DNA of 64,000 nucleotides from Euptelea pleiosperma (Eukaryota; Streptophyta; Magnoliopsida; Ranunculales; Eupteleaceae), in NCBI GenBank assembly GCA_035048495.1, contig CM068552.1:24368154-24432153 (forward strand). Reading direction: 5' to 3'. The translations under genes and the position numbers were made by a program. Each line of letters opens with the position of its first letter. Positions within the stretch are counted from its first letter, which is position 1. The notes beneath the pieces were generated by a model that searched no databases, was not told the origin of the DNA, and was given only the letters and a program-made list of their open reading frames with translations. Positions 23,170 to 35,964 of the stretch are shown piece after piece.

Positions 23170-23470
23170 AGGGTCAATTTTGGATGAATGTTTAAGTAGT
23201 ATCTGTAAAGTCCATGTTTATGATGTATGTTTGTTGACTAATTTCATAGACAAAATAGTATTACAAATCTATGTTATGTGTTGTGTCTGTAAAGTCTTAA
23301 GAGTCTAGTCGGTCTAAGGATGAAGACATGCAAGACAAGACTGAAGACTGAAGCTTTGTTGAAGACAAAGTGATGCAGACACTCCTTTAGTCATCAGTGA
23401 GCAGAATTAGGATGGTAAGTGACCTAATGACTTGTTTTGACCATAGGAGGTTGTGGGTGCAAAATCTGGG
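23170..23470 (+). repeat. Diverged Copia A-type LTR fragment
   Basis: GAAGACTGAAG, GTCATCAGTGAGCAGAATTA, GGTAAGTGACCTAATGAC and GACCATAGGAGGTTG appear in the order of the 5' part of the Copia A LTR. The identity is modest, so this call is tentative. Confidence 0.35.
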
Positions 23471-24943
23471 ATGTAGATATAGCTGTCGATTATCCTCAAG
23501 ATTTGCACGCACATCAACAAATTAGTTAGAAATAGATCAAGTAGCATCAAAGAATCTGAAAATTGAAGAATAGACAACCATTTTGACGAGGTTCATCGTC
23601 GGAATCCGGTTGACTACGTCATCGGCCTCATTGGTAGAAACAATCCACTATTTTCATTCAAGTGTTACAGTTCTCTGTCTTATTACAGTTCTTCATCCAT
23701 AAAGAAGATGGAAAAAAGATCATCCCCTCCTCCATTGGTGGAGAGCTTTATATATAGGAAAAGATTTTCAACAAGTGGAAATAATTGTCCGAAGTTCAGG
23801 GAGTTGAGTGTAACCGTAAGTGGTTAAGTAGTTAAGGGAATTGTTCTAGTGTATCTCAGTATTGTTATAATGTAATTAAGTGTATGTTAAGAATGATGCG
23901 TCCTTCGGAATATCCTCGAGGGACGCACACCTCGAGATACATACCAATTGGTTCTTGGGATTTGTGTAAAAAATATGATACCCACAGAGGTTATAGTTGA
24001 CTTTACCCGAATTGATTGATTGACCATAGGTGGATGATTTAGACACCCATTGGTGGGGATTCGATTAGTTTATTCCATCCTAGTTTATTTTTTATATTAT
24101 AGAACATGTATTTAACTTTTATTTTGATTCACGACTGTTTGTAGATTATCCAAAGTGCAATTTTGGACCTATTTGTCTTTTAAACTTTATTTTGGAGAAG
24201 TTTTGAGAAAAATTTATTGGTATCCATTTTTTTTAGATTTGGATCTTGGGTCCCCAGATGTTTTAAATTGAATTTTTGGTTAATTCGACATTGACTGTAT
24301 GTCTCTATATTGTAGAAATTGGAATGTCATAGACCATGTTTTTTTATAAATATACCACAGTTTTCTATTAGCCTAGCATTTTTTTGAGATTGCACACTCA
24401 CTCTAGTTTTCAGAAAGATAAGGTGGATCCTCAGACAAGGAGAATTGAATCCTTAAGAATTTTGCAAGACTAGAAGGTTCTATAGTTTTTTAAAATTAAC
24501 CTTAACATAGTTTTCCGCCATCGAATTATTCATGTTTTTAAAATGAGATTTTGACCCTTAAATTATTTTTCTCTTATACTCATATATGTTAACTTTTTTG
24601 CATCGATATGATATGTCGTTTGAACGTTTAGAAATTAAATTATAAAATTTGAGCACATACTGCTCTTGTGGAATCGATAATAAAGTGATAATGTCGTGTA
24701 AACCCTAATTTGCTTAATTGAATCTTATATCGCATAATTAACCTTATATTAACCTAATCTCACCACGGGGTTCATGAGTCATGGATGGATTGTGGGTAGG
24801 CCCGAGTGTTATGGGGTTGGGTCCGATAGATCTGAATTTGTGGCGTGACATGGACGGTGGTTAACGGAGACGACAGTAGCAACGACAATTGGCACAACGA
24901 TGGTGGTAGTGGTGAGGCTCTCCAATAAAGAAGGAAAGAAGGA

Positions 24944-24985
<42 letters not shown>

Positions 24986-25279
24986 CGTGGACCACGATGA
25001 CGAGGATGGCGAATGTGGCTCTTCAAGGAGGGAGGAAGGAGAAAGGGGGACTAGGGTTTGGAGAGAGGAAGAGAGAGTGCCAAAAAAATTAGTTTCATTC
25101 TAAAGCTACTTTTTGGCTTCTAAGCAGTTGCTTCCTACGTGACACCCAAACTAACTTGTTTGTTTTTTAAAGTAGAAAAGTAACATTTTTTTATGTTGGC
25201 AAACGGGCCCTTAGCAACTTATGGTCGTTGAGATTCCTACCAAACAAATCCCAAATGTCATGACACAATTTTCAAAGAA
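23471..25279. other. Non-coding stretch
   Basis: I see no gene. A (GA)n microsatellite lies at about 24947-24982. The open frames around it arise from that repeat. About 23560-23800 is unplaced repeat-like sequence. Confidence 0.4.
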
Positions 25280-25467
25280 TGTCCAATGGCAGCTATGATA
25301 GGCCGTAGTTCTCGGCACGTGGATTTTGTATGGGCTGGCCTCCTCGGCCTCACCACACACGTACCAAGGGTGTACTCGAGTGCTTTTTGCCACCTACCTC
25401 AATGAATTTAAAAAGAAATCTTAAAACACACTTACCTGGGCATGCCGAGGACTGTAGCCCTGTCATC
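25280..25467. repeat. Hairpin MITE, left part, split by Copia B
   Basis: TTCTCGGCACGTGGATTTTG, GGCCTCACCACACACGTACC and AGTGCTTTTTGCCACCTACC match the hairpin MITE at 59842-60103. The sequence resumes at 35911 after the Copia insertion and runs to GTTTTACTC at about 35946. The left terminus is unclear. Confidence 0.55.
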
Positions 25468-26569
25468 TGATAGACGGGCCTCATGAACGAGTCCTCCACA
25501 GGAATTGATCTCCATAAACATCCCACACATCTCCTTCTTTCTCTAACTCCTGTGACAACCCACTCCTTGATTCTTGTAACCATTTCTGTAACGTCTCCTT
25601 TGTTTTAGCATTGTAACAATATAAATGATATTCGCTCAAAAGTGCTTATTTTAAGCAATTATCCTTTTAGCGTTATTGCATTCTCCTACGTAAAATGCTA
25701 TATTTATCTACTTTTCTACGTAATAGTCTCTTCTGTTGCGTAGAACACACTTTTCTGGACGAAATGGTATATTTGCATGCATTAAACACATTTTCGGAAG
25801 TCTAAATATTAAGCCGTTCTGATAAAGTCTCATTACGCGCTTCTTCTGTCGCAGGAAACCCCGATGGGATGATTCTCGAGACTTGTGGGCCCAAATCGAT
25901 CATGAAAGCCCATTATCAAAGCTTAAAAAGCCCACATGCTATGACTAGAAGATATGGGCCAAATATGGGCTGAATAAGAGGACCAAAAAGCCGGCCCAAA
26001 GAACGAAGAGAGTAGGAGAGCCAATGACCAAGAGACGGACCAAAGCGTTTAAAGCCACATGAGTCAGCAAAGAATGATGGTCGACTCTACTTGAGAAGCG
26101 TGAGGATGGTCACAGTGAAGACCAGGGTTCCAGACCCTCCGCCAGTGCTTTTCTCTCTATTTTCTGATACTTTCTCTCTCATCTCTCCTTATTCTCTCTC
26201 TCTCTTCATCTCTCGGTCCTCGAATCTACTGACCTAACCCCAGAACTCCTGCCCATCGACTCTATCTCATCTCCCTTAGCTTTCTGACCGTTGGATCTTC
26301 CATCAGACCGTTGGATCTCTCTAGATCCGTCGATCTACCAATCTGAGTCCCAATCAAGTCACCATCCATCCGATCGCCATCAGACTGTCTATCACATCAT
26401 CTTGTGAGACGATGGACATCATCAATCCATGTGGGCCAATAGCCGGGCCCATCTTCATCGACCCGCTGTCCGACCAGTTAGTGGACCCCGCGAATTTCAA
26501 AATAATTTTAATTAAATGGGGGGTCCACTAATTGGGGAGATTCCCCATAGAAAAATAGATTTTTACTTT

Positions 26570-26572
<3 letters not shown>

Positions 26573-26622
<50 letters not shown>
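26573..26622. repeat. (AT)n microsatellite
   Basis: About 25 AT units inside solo LTR copy 2. Confidence 0.95.
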
Positions 26623-26630
<8 letters not shown>

Positions 26631-26830
26631 CAAATTTTTTATTTTCAAAAAATACCCTATTTCCATTAAAGGAAATAAGGAGCTTTAAAAGGAGAAGGAT
26701 AGGGGTTCGTTCGAACCCTAATCCCCTTCCAATCTCCTCCTCTCCTTCCCCCTATCCTTTCCCTTCTTCCCTGCGTTCTTCTTTCTCCTCTTCTTCCTCC
26801 TTTCTTCTTCGTCTTCTTCCCTATCCTTCG

Positions 26831-27020
26831 CCGGAGTTGCAGGTTTGCAACTCCGGCCGTTCTTCTTCTTCTTCTTCTCTTTCTTCTTCTTCTTCTTCTT
26901 CTTCTTCTTCTTCTTCTTCTTCTTTTTCTTCTTTTTCCTTCTCTCTTCTGTCTTCTTCTTCTTGCTTTTCTGGTTTTTTCGTTTTCACGTCCTCACCGGA
27001 GTTGCAGGCTGCAACTCCGG
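26831..27020. repeat. Two CCGGAGTTGCA hairpins around a (CTT)n tract
   Basis: CCGGAGTTGCA and TGCAACTCCGG form 11-bp stems at 26831-26856 and 26996-27020, separated by a CTT-rich run. A further CTT tract follows at about 27063-27098. The arrangement parallels copy 1 at 5243-5600. Confidence 0.8.
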
Positions 27021-27889
27021 TCGCCAGCGCACCTCTCCGCCTCCACCATCTTCTCTGACCGCCTTCTTCTTCTTCTTCTTCTTCTTCTTCTTCTTCTTCT
27101 CTATCTTGCTGCTGCCCACACTGTCCTGGTATTCCAAATAGCAACACGCTACCACTGAAAAACCACCGCCGCCTACTGCATCAACGCCTTGGTGCACCTC
27201 CGCTTGCGAACAGCAACCCCGCCGCACCTTTGCCACTGCAACCACCGTCTTCTTCCTCCTTGCAGCAACCAGCATCCTTGCTGGTTCTCATCGCCACCAT
27301 CTCCAACGGTGCACTGGCCAGCAACATCCTCTTCATGGTGCACCACATGTGCAATCCACGTGGCCATCAATCCTTGGGCCGATCGAACTTGCCATGGTAA
27401 GTGCGTACAAGATAATCTTCTTCCTTCTTCACTTTCTCTCTCTTCTTTACTTTCTCTCTCTAGGCTCTCTCTCTAGAAACATGTTCTCTTTCTAGGCCTA
27501 TTTTCTCTTAAAGCTTTTTAGTTTAGTTATTTTTATTTGATTTTCATTGTAAGAGATAAGTTCAGTTAAATAAATATGATTTAATTTTGATTGTGTTACA
27601 TTATCTGCAATTTCCCCGTCATTTTATGTCTCTCTTTGCGCTAATTAACCCTGAGTGCGGATCGACATCCGACACGAATCCCTATACAAATCTATCAATT
27701 TTGCAGGATAATCGGATAAAAATTAAAAATGTGTTGAAGTTAGGGTTTCCGTAACCAACGACGCGGAAAAACCCTACTTTCAATAAATATAAGTGTAAAG
27801 TTTACACCACTAGCGTGTGTGTGGTTTGAAACCAATTCACTGTGTTATATAATTTGTTCATGGTATCAGAGCCATCATCCACCAACTCG

Positions 27890-30800
27890 ATGGATACTGC
27901 TACATCCCAGTCCGGCGCTGTTTTGCCCAACCTCATCGATTTTCTGAAAATTAGCCTTGATCAGACTAACTACCCCTTGTGGTTAGCCCAAATTTCTCCT
28001 ATCCTCAACATGAAGGGCCTCATGGGCATCCCCAATGGTACCGTTAAGGGTCCATCACAGTTCACGTTAGATGTCGACGGTGCGGAGACCACCGACCCCA
28101 ATCCGTCATATGCAGATTGGCAGCAAAAGGATCAGTTCGTGTTCAGCTGGATCAACAACTCCCTCACACCTTCTGTCTTGGCCACCGTCACACGATTAAA
28201 GTCATCGTACGAGACGTGGGTGTCTCTTGAGAAGTGCAATGCTTTCAGTCTCACAATCGCAACATGCACTTGCGCAACGAGCTATTCACCACCAAGGGTG
28301 AGGGTCTCTTGATCACTGACTTTGTGGATAAAATTACCCAAATTGCCGACAACCTCGCCTTGGCCAGGAAGCCAGTTGACGAGGACGACCTCATATCCAT
28401 CATCATGAACAACAACAACCAGGCGTTCGGGCCACTGTGAGCTCCACGCAGGCCCGGGATACTCCGATTCTCTATGACGATCTCGTGGCTCTCATTATTA
28501 GCGCAGAAATGCGGGTGAAGATGTAAGAAATATTTTCATATTCAATTTGGCAAAGATTCCATTTGGCATAAAAACATTCTTGTAACTGTTCTGACGAGCA
28601 CCAGTGTAGTGTGAAGATGTCGTGGTACACATACTTCGCCGACTACGTGAAGACTAAAAGACAAAGACAACAAGAATCAGACGGTTGACAATAGGAGTCA
28701 TTTGAGTAACTGCCCATTTGTCAGTTATAGATCGTGTACGCTCGCTTAGGAAGGTAATGACTTAGTGGCCATAGGAATAGGTTTAAAATGAATAAAATAT
28801 AATGGTCAAATCTAGTCATTGGACAGACCTGAGTCTTAGTCAAAGATATTGATTTATGGGAGAGTCCGATCGATTGGACATAGCCCAATCGATTGGAGGA
28901 CTTTGTAAAATCGATTGGAGACTACAATGCAGAACATGATCAAAGCCCAATCAATTGGATACATCTGTAAAATCGATTAGAGTCTACGAGACAGAACATG
29001 ATCAGAGCCCAATCGATTGGAGACCTCTATAAAATCGATTGGAGCTTCGGGACAGAAACTTATTTGAGCCAAATAGATTGGAGCCTTCGAGACAAAAACT
29101 TATTTGAGGCCAATCGATTGGACACTAAACCCAATCGATTGGACATAGCCCAATCGATTGGACCCAGAGTATAATCGATTGGACTTAGCATGATTTGAGT
29201 ATTTCTCATATCCAAAATTTTAGGTTCCATTCTCCCACGTTCTACAAGACTAAGGGTCACGAATTCTATAAATAAAACCCTTCTATACCTTCTCTAAACA
29301 CACATAAAGTGACACAATACTTCAAGAGAGAGAAGAAAATGTTTATTTATTAGAGTGTCCATTCGAAGAGCAAGAAGCTTATTTCTCATTCACATCTTGT
29401 GAGCTTATTCATCTTCTTGTTCAAAGCCAAGTGCTTGATCATTTACTCAGCTTAGGTCTCCCACATAGATATTCGACCTAGTAGCCTGAGTGCACCAGTG
29501 TGACTCAACACCTTTGAGCAACCTAGGGTTCAGGGTGTACTGAATCATTCACCTTCGGCAAAGGCGGGAGTGTTGAAATTAAGATCGAAGCAACCGATCG
29601 ACGGTAGGTTCGGGGTGTACCAAACTGAACAAGCGGACAAGGTTTCTTTACTAGAAGGGCGCGCGTGGATTCATAGCATTGATTCAGAGGACATGGACGC
29701 ATCGGCAATAGGCGTTGGCTAAGGTTAGAAGCTGTATTTGAAAGGGTGTTGCGTAGGTAACCTATGTTTCGTTTAAATTTTCAGTTAGTGATACTTTCTG
29801 TCTGGACGTGGTCCGGTGGTTTTTTCTTGACTAAGGTTTCCACGTAAAAATCTCTTGTCTTGTGTGATTGTTTGTTTGTATTTCGCTATCTATCTTGATT
29901 AGACCAAACGACGAGAAGAAAATATACCATGGAGGTATATTGGAATTGAGTTGGTTGTGATAATCTTTTATCAAACAACTAAGGCATGTGATTTGTTCCC
30001 TTACCATAGACCAGTAAAATTGTGTAGGTATAATTAATTTTAAATACCTAATCAACCCCTCATTCTAGGTATATTGGATTAAAGAGAACGGATCGGTGGT
30101 TATTTCAGAAGACACACTCTTAACTGGCTCTTGATGCATCCCCAACAACTTTGTATGCTCCTAAAGAGTCTATGTCCTCAGGTCGGGGCTCAAGCACTCG
30201 AGGCCGTGGCACCTTCTTCCGTGGCCGCGGTCGTGGCCGTACAAGTTAGTACATGTCAGCATCTGCCTTGCCTCCATCCACTGGCACCTCGGTGTGCCAA
30301 ATTTGCAATCGCCCTCGGCACACGGCGATCAACTGCTACCAACGAATGAACCAAGCCTATGAAGGCCGTGTACCAACCAAACAGCTCTCGGCCATGATTG
30401 TAAACAGGCCAACCACCACCTACAACCCATCCACTTGGGTCACAGATATCGGGGCATCAAACCACATCACCAATGATCTTGCGAACCTTACGATGCATGC
30501 TCCCTACCATGGGAATGACAAAGTTGGTGTAGGCAATGCTGCAGGTTTACCCATATCCCATATTGGCTCCCTTACTTTTTTCCATACCGATTATGTGTTT
30601 AGGCTTTCTAATATCCTACATTGTCCTGATGTTTCCACTAATCTTTTATATGTTCATCAATTTACTCGTGATAATAACTGCTTCTTTGTTTTTCTTCCTG
30701 ATTCTTTCTATGTTAAGGACCTAAAGACAGGGAAGACACTTTTCCATGGGCCGAGTGACAATGGTCTTTATCCCGTGAACATTCACTATCAGATTTCTAC

Positions 30801-33528
30801 CGCCAAGGGACGCCCTTTTGCTCTCCTTGGTGCTCGGGTTGCTGCTCAAGTTTGGCACTCTCGCCTTGGCCATCCTACCTCGGCTACCATTTCCAAGTTT
30901 TTATCAAATAAATGTTTACCTACTATGGGCTCCAATTTTTTTTCATTATGTCATTCTTGCCCTATGGGCAAAAGCTCTAAATTACCTTTCTAATTATCAA
31001 ATTCAATTGCAAATAACCCACTTGAATTAATTCACTCCGATGTTTGGAGCTCTCCAATACCTTCTGTGCGTGGCTCTAAATATTATGTTTTGTTTGTGGA
31101 TGATTACTCCAGATATTCGTGGATTTTTCCTATGCATTCTAAGAGCGAAGTTTTTACTATTTTTATCAAATTTAAATCGCTTGTTGAAAATATGTTTTCT
31201 TCAAAAATAAAGGCAGTCCAATCTGATGGTGGTGGCGAATACACCAAACATACCTTTCAACAATTCATTGCCACTCATGGCATTCATTTTCTCTCTTCAT
31301 GTCCCTCTCATCCCGAACAAAATGGTCTCACCGAACGTAAACATCATCACATTGTTGAAACTGGCCTCACCTTACTTGCCCACGCTCACATGCCCCTCTC
31401 ATATTGGGTAGATGCGTTCAATACCGCTATCTATCTAATCAATCGTCTCCTCACATGCATTCTCCAGTACTCCACCCCGTATACCAAGTTGTTTCATCGG
31501 ATGCCTAAATATGATTTTCTTCGAATTTTTGGTTGTGCATGCTTTCCTTATCTTCGCCCATACAATACCAATAAACTCCAATTCCGCTCTAAGAAATGTA
31601 TCTTTCTTGGCTACTCTCTCAACCATCAGGGCAATCGTTGCCTTGATATTTCTACGGGTCGTGTTTATCTCTCTGGTCACATCGTATTTGATGAACACTC
31701 TTATCCTTTCCAAGATATCCAACATACTCAATCCCCATCCACCATTAATCCGGACTCTTTTACTCTATTACTTGGCCCTGACCCACCATCCCACAACCTT
31801 ATGCTGATTCATGTGCCCAACATTCCTCCCACTCTATTGGCCCCACCTCCTCACTCACCAATACACCTACCCTCACCTAGACCCTCTCCCACTGATCAAC
31901 TATTACCTCATCTTTTACTCCCAGCACCACCACCCCCTACAACGGCTTTGACTCACTCAATGGTTACCAGGGGATCTCAAGGAGTTATTAAACCTAATCC
32001 TAAATATGCATTGCTTATGACTCATGCAACTGAAATTGAACCTTCATGTTTCAGTCAGGCTGTCACACAGGTAGCTTGGAGAACTGCTATGGGAGCCGAG
32101 TTCAATGCCCTACAGCTCAACGGGACATGGTCGTTGGTACCCCCGTAGCCACATATGAACATTTTGCCCAACAAATGGGCGTTTAAAATCAAGCGGGGAG
32201 TGGATGGCTCCATTGAATGGTACAAAGCCCGATCAGTTGCCAAAGGGTTTCATCAACAGGAGGGAGTCGATTTTACCGAAACATTCAGTCCCTTTGTCAA
32301 GCACACCACCATCCGAACGGTTATTGCCTTGGCGGTCCATCACCAATGGCCCGTTCGTCAACTCGATGTTCAAAATGCATTTTTACATGGGTTCCTAAAC
32401 GAGGAGGTCTACATGCAGCAGCCTGCGAGATTCACGGATCCCAACTTTTATCATCATGTTTGACGCCTCCACAAGTCTCTCTACGGTTTGAAACAAGCTC
32501 CACGAGCTTGGTTTTAACGATTTTCCGACTACCTTGAAGATCTTGGATTTGAGGAGTCCAAAAGTGATTACTCTTTGTTTACCTATTATCACAAAGGTAT
32601 TATCATTTTCTTACTAATATATGTGGATGACATTTTGATAATTAGAAATAAGTCTACTTATATTTTCTGGTTTATCGATAAGCTTGGTAAGCTTTTCGCA
32701 ATGAAGGACTTGGGCGAACACCATTATTTCCTTGGAGTGGAGGGCTACTACGCCAACGGTGGATTGTACCTTTCTCATATCACATACATCACCGACTTAC
32801 TGCTTCATACCAAATTTATGGATGTAAAACCCATGTCCTTTCCTGTTCCTACTGTGAAGAAGCTCAGTCGCTATGATGGTGATCCATTACCTGATGCTTC
32901 CAACTACTGCAGCATCGTCGATGCACTTCAGTACCTCGCCATTACCCGTCCGGATCTCGCCTTTGCAGTGAACCAAGTGTGCTAGTTCATGCATCAGCCC
33001 ACGAACTCCCACTGGATGACTGTCAAGCGGATTTTAAGGTACTTGAAGAAAACTCCCGACCAGGCCCTTTTCTACAAACCAGGACCTATTCGCCTACAAG
33101 CCTATTCCGATGCCAATTACGGTGGTGATCTGGATGATAGGCATTCAATTGGCGGCTACTGTGTCTTCCTTGGAGGCTATCCTATTTCTTTGAGTGCTAA
33201 GAAACATCGAACGATCTCTCGCTCTAGTATGGAAGCGGTGTATCGTCAACTAGCTTACACTACGGCAGAAATCTCATGGTTGCGATCTTTGTTCTGTGAC
33301 TTGCATGTCACTCTCACCACCCCCCTAATTTGGTATGATAACATTAGCTGCATCTCATTAGCTTCTAATCTACTCTTCCATTCCAAGATGAAGCATTTAG
33401 AAATTGACTACTACTATGTTCGTGACAAAGTTGTCCGAAAAGAGCTCAACGTCCGCTACATCAACACCGTTGATCAAGTGACAGATATTTTTATAAAGGG
33501 TATGCATCAGCTCGTTTTGCATTGCTGA
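27890..33528 (+). pseudogene. Copia B gag-pol polyprotein, interrupted
   Basis: Gag starts at 27890 (MDTATSQSGAVLPN; LDQTNYPLWLAQI) and shifts frame near 28235. A solo LTR breaks it at 28522-30107. From about 30180 one frame runs to 33528: a Gly-Arg tract, zinc knuckle CQICNRPRHTAINC, protease (WVTDIGASNHITND), pre-integrase VWHSRLGHP, integrase acidic residues in HSDVW, QSDGGGEY and NGLTERK, RT from NKWAFKIKRGVDG with YVDD at 32620-32631, and RNase H (AYSDANYGGD to VDQVTDIFIKG). The frame is broken only by stops at 30247, 30991, 32146, 32461, 32515 and 32983. All catalytic motifs are recognisable, so decay is recent or mild. Confidence 0.92.
28522..30107 (+). mobile_element. Solo LTR of Copia A family, 1586 bp, inside Copia B gag
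   Basis: It begins TGTAAGAAATATTTTCATA and ends GGTGGTTATTTCA, with exact flanking GAAGA at 28517-28521 and 30108-30112. It matches both Copia A LTRs along its length, with about 12 AATCGATTGGA-type boxes (28868-29185) and a TATA-like TCTATAAATAAAACCC at about 29268. No internal sequence remains, so it is the product of LTR-LTR recombination. Confidence 0.95.
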
Positions 33529-33725
33529 CTGCCAAGCTCATACTGCGTGCCCGCCCCATGAGCTTGTGGGGGTGTGATAGACGAATCTAGTCTTCAATAG
33601 ACTCCACAAATGAAGGGCCTCATGAACGAGTCCCCCATAGGAATCGGTCTCCATAAACATCCCACACATCTCCTTCTTTCTCTAACTCCTGTGAAAACCC
33701 ACTCCTTGATTCTTGTAACCACTTC

Positions 33726-35788
33726 TGTCATGCCCCCAAATCCGATATCTAGTCGTGTTGACTTTTCTCGTATCTTGAGACGCGATTTGATTATACAATC
33801 GCGCAGTTAAACAAAATTAGTATCACGATGTAGCGGAAATACACCGAATAATTTTTCATTTTGTTTAAACAATTCATAAGATGAAACATACTTCATTGAC
33901 ACATTAATAATGTTAGAAGATCTCTCACCTCAATCAAAATCATAATATGCCCATAAAAGAAACATTGTATATATGTATCATGCTACCAGTTACATGTTAC
34001 TACACTGTCAAAAGACCTACATATTCCATGTATCATTCTACAAGATAGAAAAATTAAACAAAATATAACATCATCTCTAACACATGTCTATCAACAAAAA
34101 TGCTGGAAGTATCAAACTAACTTTTTCTTATCTCTTCCTGTAAACAAAACATTTTAAAACATGAGCTAGGGCTCAGTAAATACATTCCTCATGCATAAAA
34201 CCACATAAATCATCGGTTTTTGTTTATTTTAAAACAAATACAATTGCAAATGAGTTTCACATGTAATTCGATAAAACTCAATTCTCTATTAATTATTTAC
34301 GTATAACTCCGAATAGAATGATGACCTCTCACATAATAGTTAACATTTCTCTTATCAGAATACTCGTGATCATTTTTATACAGTCAAACTATTGACTTTG
34401 ATGTATCCGATACCAACATTCTATCAGTTCTAGTGTACGATGTCAACACTTCTAACCTACAAGTAGACTCCCTAATGTGCACACTAATTATTTCATTAGG
34501 TATCCTCTCTTCGAATTCTCTAATTTCTTTTTAGGTATAAATACTCGAGGGGTCTCATGAATGAAACAAAACTTCTTCTTTAAGGGACTGGAACCCCAAG
34601 GGGTCTTAAAGAAACAAGACAACGCTTGATATTTTAGGGGACAAGAACCCCAAGGGGTCTCAAAGAAATGAGACAACGCCTGATTTCAACTAATCTGATA
34701 TTTCACATTCTTAATCACGTTCTTATTCATGTCCTTAATCGTATTTATATGTATAAAACAATAATGTTTAATATTCATATTTTAGCATTTTAAAATTAAA
34801 AATAAGAATATTTAAGCTCTATTAATATCCTAGAAAGCGAATACACAAAGCGGATGAAAAACGCATATATCTCATTTGAAATGAATTTGAGCATGACTTC
34901 ATCCAACTAAATAGATTATACATGTCATCATCTATCATAGTTTCATACTTTTAAGATTATAAGAAATCATCAATGCATTTACACATTTCATGTGAAAAAT
35001 ACAAGAATTGAGATTTTTTCTTGCTAAAATTTAATAGATAACAAGAATAACATTTTCAGACATTTTTCCCAAAAATAATAGAATTTTCTAGAATTTTTCT
35101 ACAATATTCTTTGAATTTTCTACTATTTTCAAAATAAAATAACATTTATAAATAAAGAATTAATTAATTAATAAAATAAAATAAATAATAATTAATTAAT
35201 TAAATAATTAAATAAATAAATAAATACATAAAATAAATAATTATGTACTTACTTGTAAATACGTTAGAATCCCAAATTCTTGAATTTCGTATGGCATGAA
35301 TCTCGAGGTAGCACGTATCTCGAAACAGTGGGCCCTACAAAAAACTTTTCAAAGGACTTCCTGAATATTTTTAAGAATTCTTAAGAATTTTCTAGAATTT
35401 TTTCTAGTTGAGGGATTTTTTTACAAATATTCTTACCTCAGGGGTTAGGATGTAAATACTCAAACTAATGTATTTTTCTCAAGGCATGGCCTTATATTTA
35501 TAGAGATTGAAAACTCAAAACTTTTCATTCATTTCCAATGTGGGATTATAATTTTGAACATTGTCTTTTTTTTTTTACAAATTTTATATATTTGATATCA
35601 AATCATAGCATATAAAAACTTAAAATGTTGTCCAGAACTAAATACAATAACTTTTGACTCTCAAGTCCGATTTGACAAATTTGATACCGATAGAAAACTT
35701 TTTTTGAGACCTTTAAAATGACATACATATAATGTTCAAAGTATTATAAAAAGTCTACTATAATATTGCTAGAAATATGGTTATTACA
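33726..35788 (-). mobile_element. Solo LTR, 2063 bp, gypsy-like, in the Copia B 3' LTR
   Basis: The ends are TGTCATGCCCCCAAATCC and GGTTATTACA. The flanks are ACTTC (33721-33725) and ACTTT (35789-35793), a 5-bp duplication with one mismatch. Read on the minus strand it ends in GGGGGCATGACA, the way Del/Tekay-type gypsy LTRs usually end, and has CTCTATAAATATAAGGCC (about 35490) as a TATA region, so the minus strand is likely. It is very AT-rich and has no coding content. Confidence 0.85.
34535..34685. repeat. ~65-bp tandem repeat within solo LTR
   Basis: The block CCCCAAGGGGTCT(C/T)A(A)AGAAA(C/T)(A/G)AGACAACGC occurs twice in full, and a third diverged unit (CTCGAGGGGTCTCATGAATG) precedes them. 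Confidence 0.7.
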
Positions 35789-35964
35789 ACTTTTGTAACG
35801 TCTCCTTTGTTTTAGCATTGTAACAATATAAATATAAGTATAAAGTTTATACCAGTAGCGTGTGTGTGGTTTGAAACCAATTCACTGTGTTATACAATTT
35901 GTTCATCATCGCCATTGATGACAGGCCTAGTCATCAATGTTTTACTCGTTTGATCATCCTATAT

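Larger units (their letters stand above)
25626..27782 (+). mobile_element. Solo LTR, 2157 bp, 'TGATATTCGC' family (copy 2), in the Copia B 5' LTR
   Basis: It starts TGATATTCGCTCAAAAGTGC and ends CCCTACTTTCA, with exact flanking ATAAA at 25621-25625 and 27783-27787. Rejoining the flanks restores the Copia B LTR as seen in its 3' copy. It includes (AT)n at 26573-26622, CTT tracts, hairpins at 26831-26856 and 26996-27020, and CATGGTAAGT at about 27393, a strong splice-donor match at the position of the CATGGTGAG in copy 1. Confidence 0.93.
25468..35905 (+). mobile_element. Copia retrotransposon B, host to three solo LTRs
   Basis: TCATC at 25463-25467 and 35906-35910 is an exact 5-bp target duplication. 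The LTRs start TGATAGACG and end AATTTGTTCA. The PBS TGGTATCAGAGCC is at 27861. Subtracting the three solo LTRs and one copy of each of their duplications leaves about 4617 bp, a normal Copia length. The LTRs are short (about 231 bp left, with a ~32-bp deletion; about 263 bp right). The order gag, protease, integrase, RT, RNase H is the Copia order. It inserted into an older hairpin MITE. Confidence 0.93.
33575..35905 (+). repeat. Copia B 3' LTR, split by a solo LTR
   Basis: It follows a purine-rich tract (GAGCTTGTGGGGGTG) and starts TGATAGACGAATC. It runs to 33725 and resumes at 35794, ending AATTTGTTCA at 35905. It matches the 5' LTR, including CATCCCACACATCTCCTTCT and TAACGTCTCCTTTGTTTTAG. 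Confidence 0.9.

Noticed and set aside
26516..27275. Overlapping open frames around the second CTT region
   Set aside because: Same cause: AT and CTT microsatellites within solo LTR copy 2.
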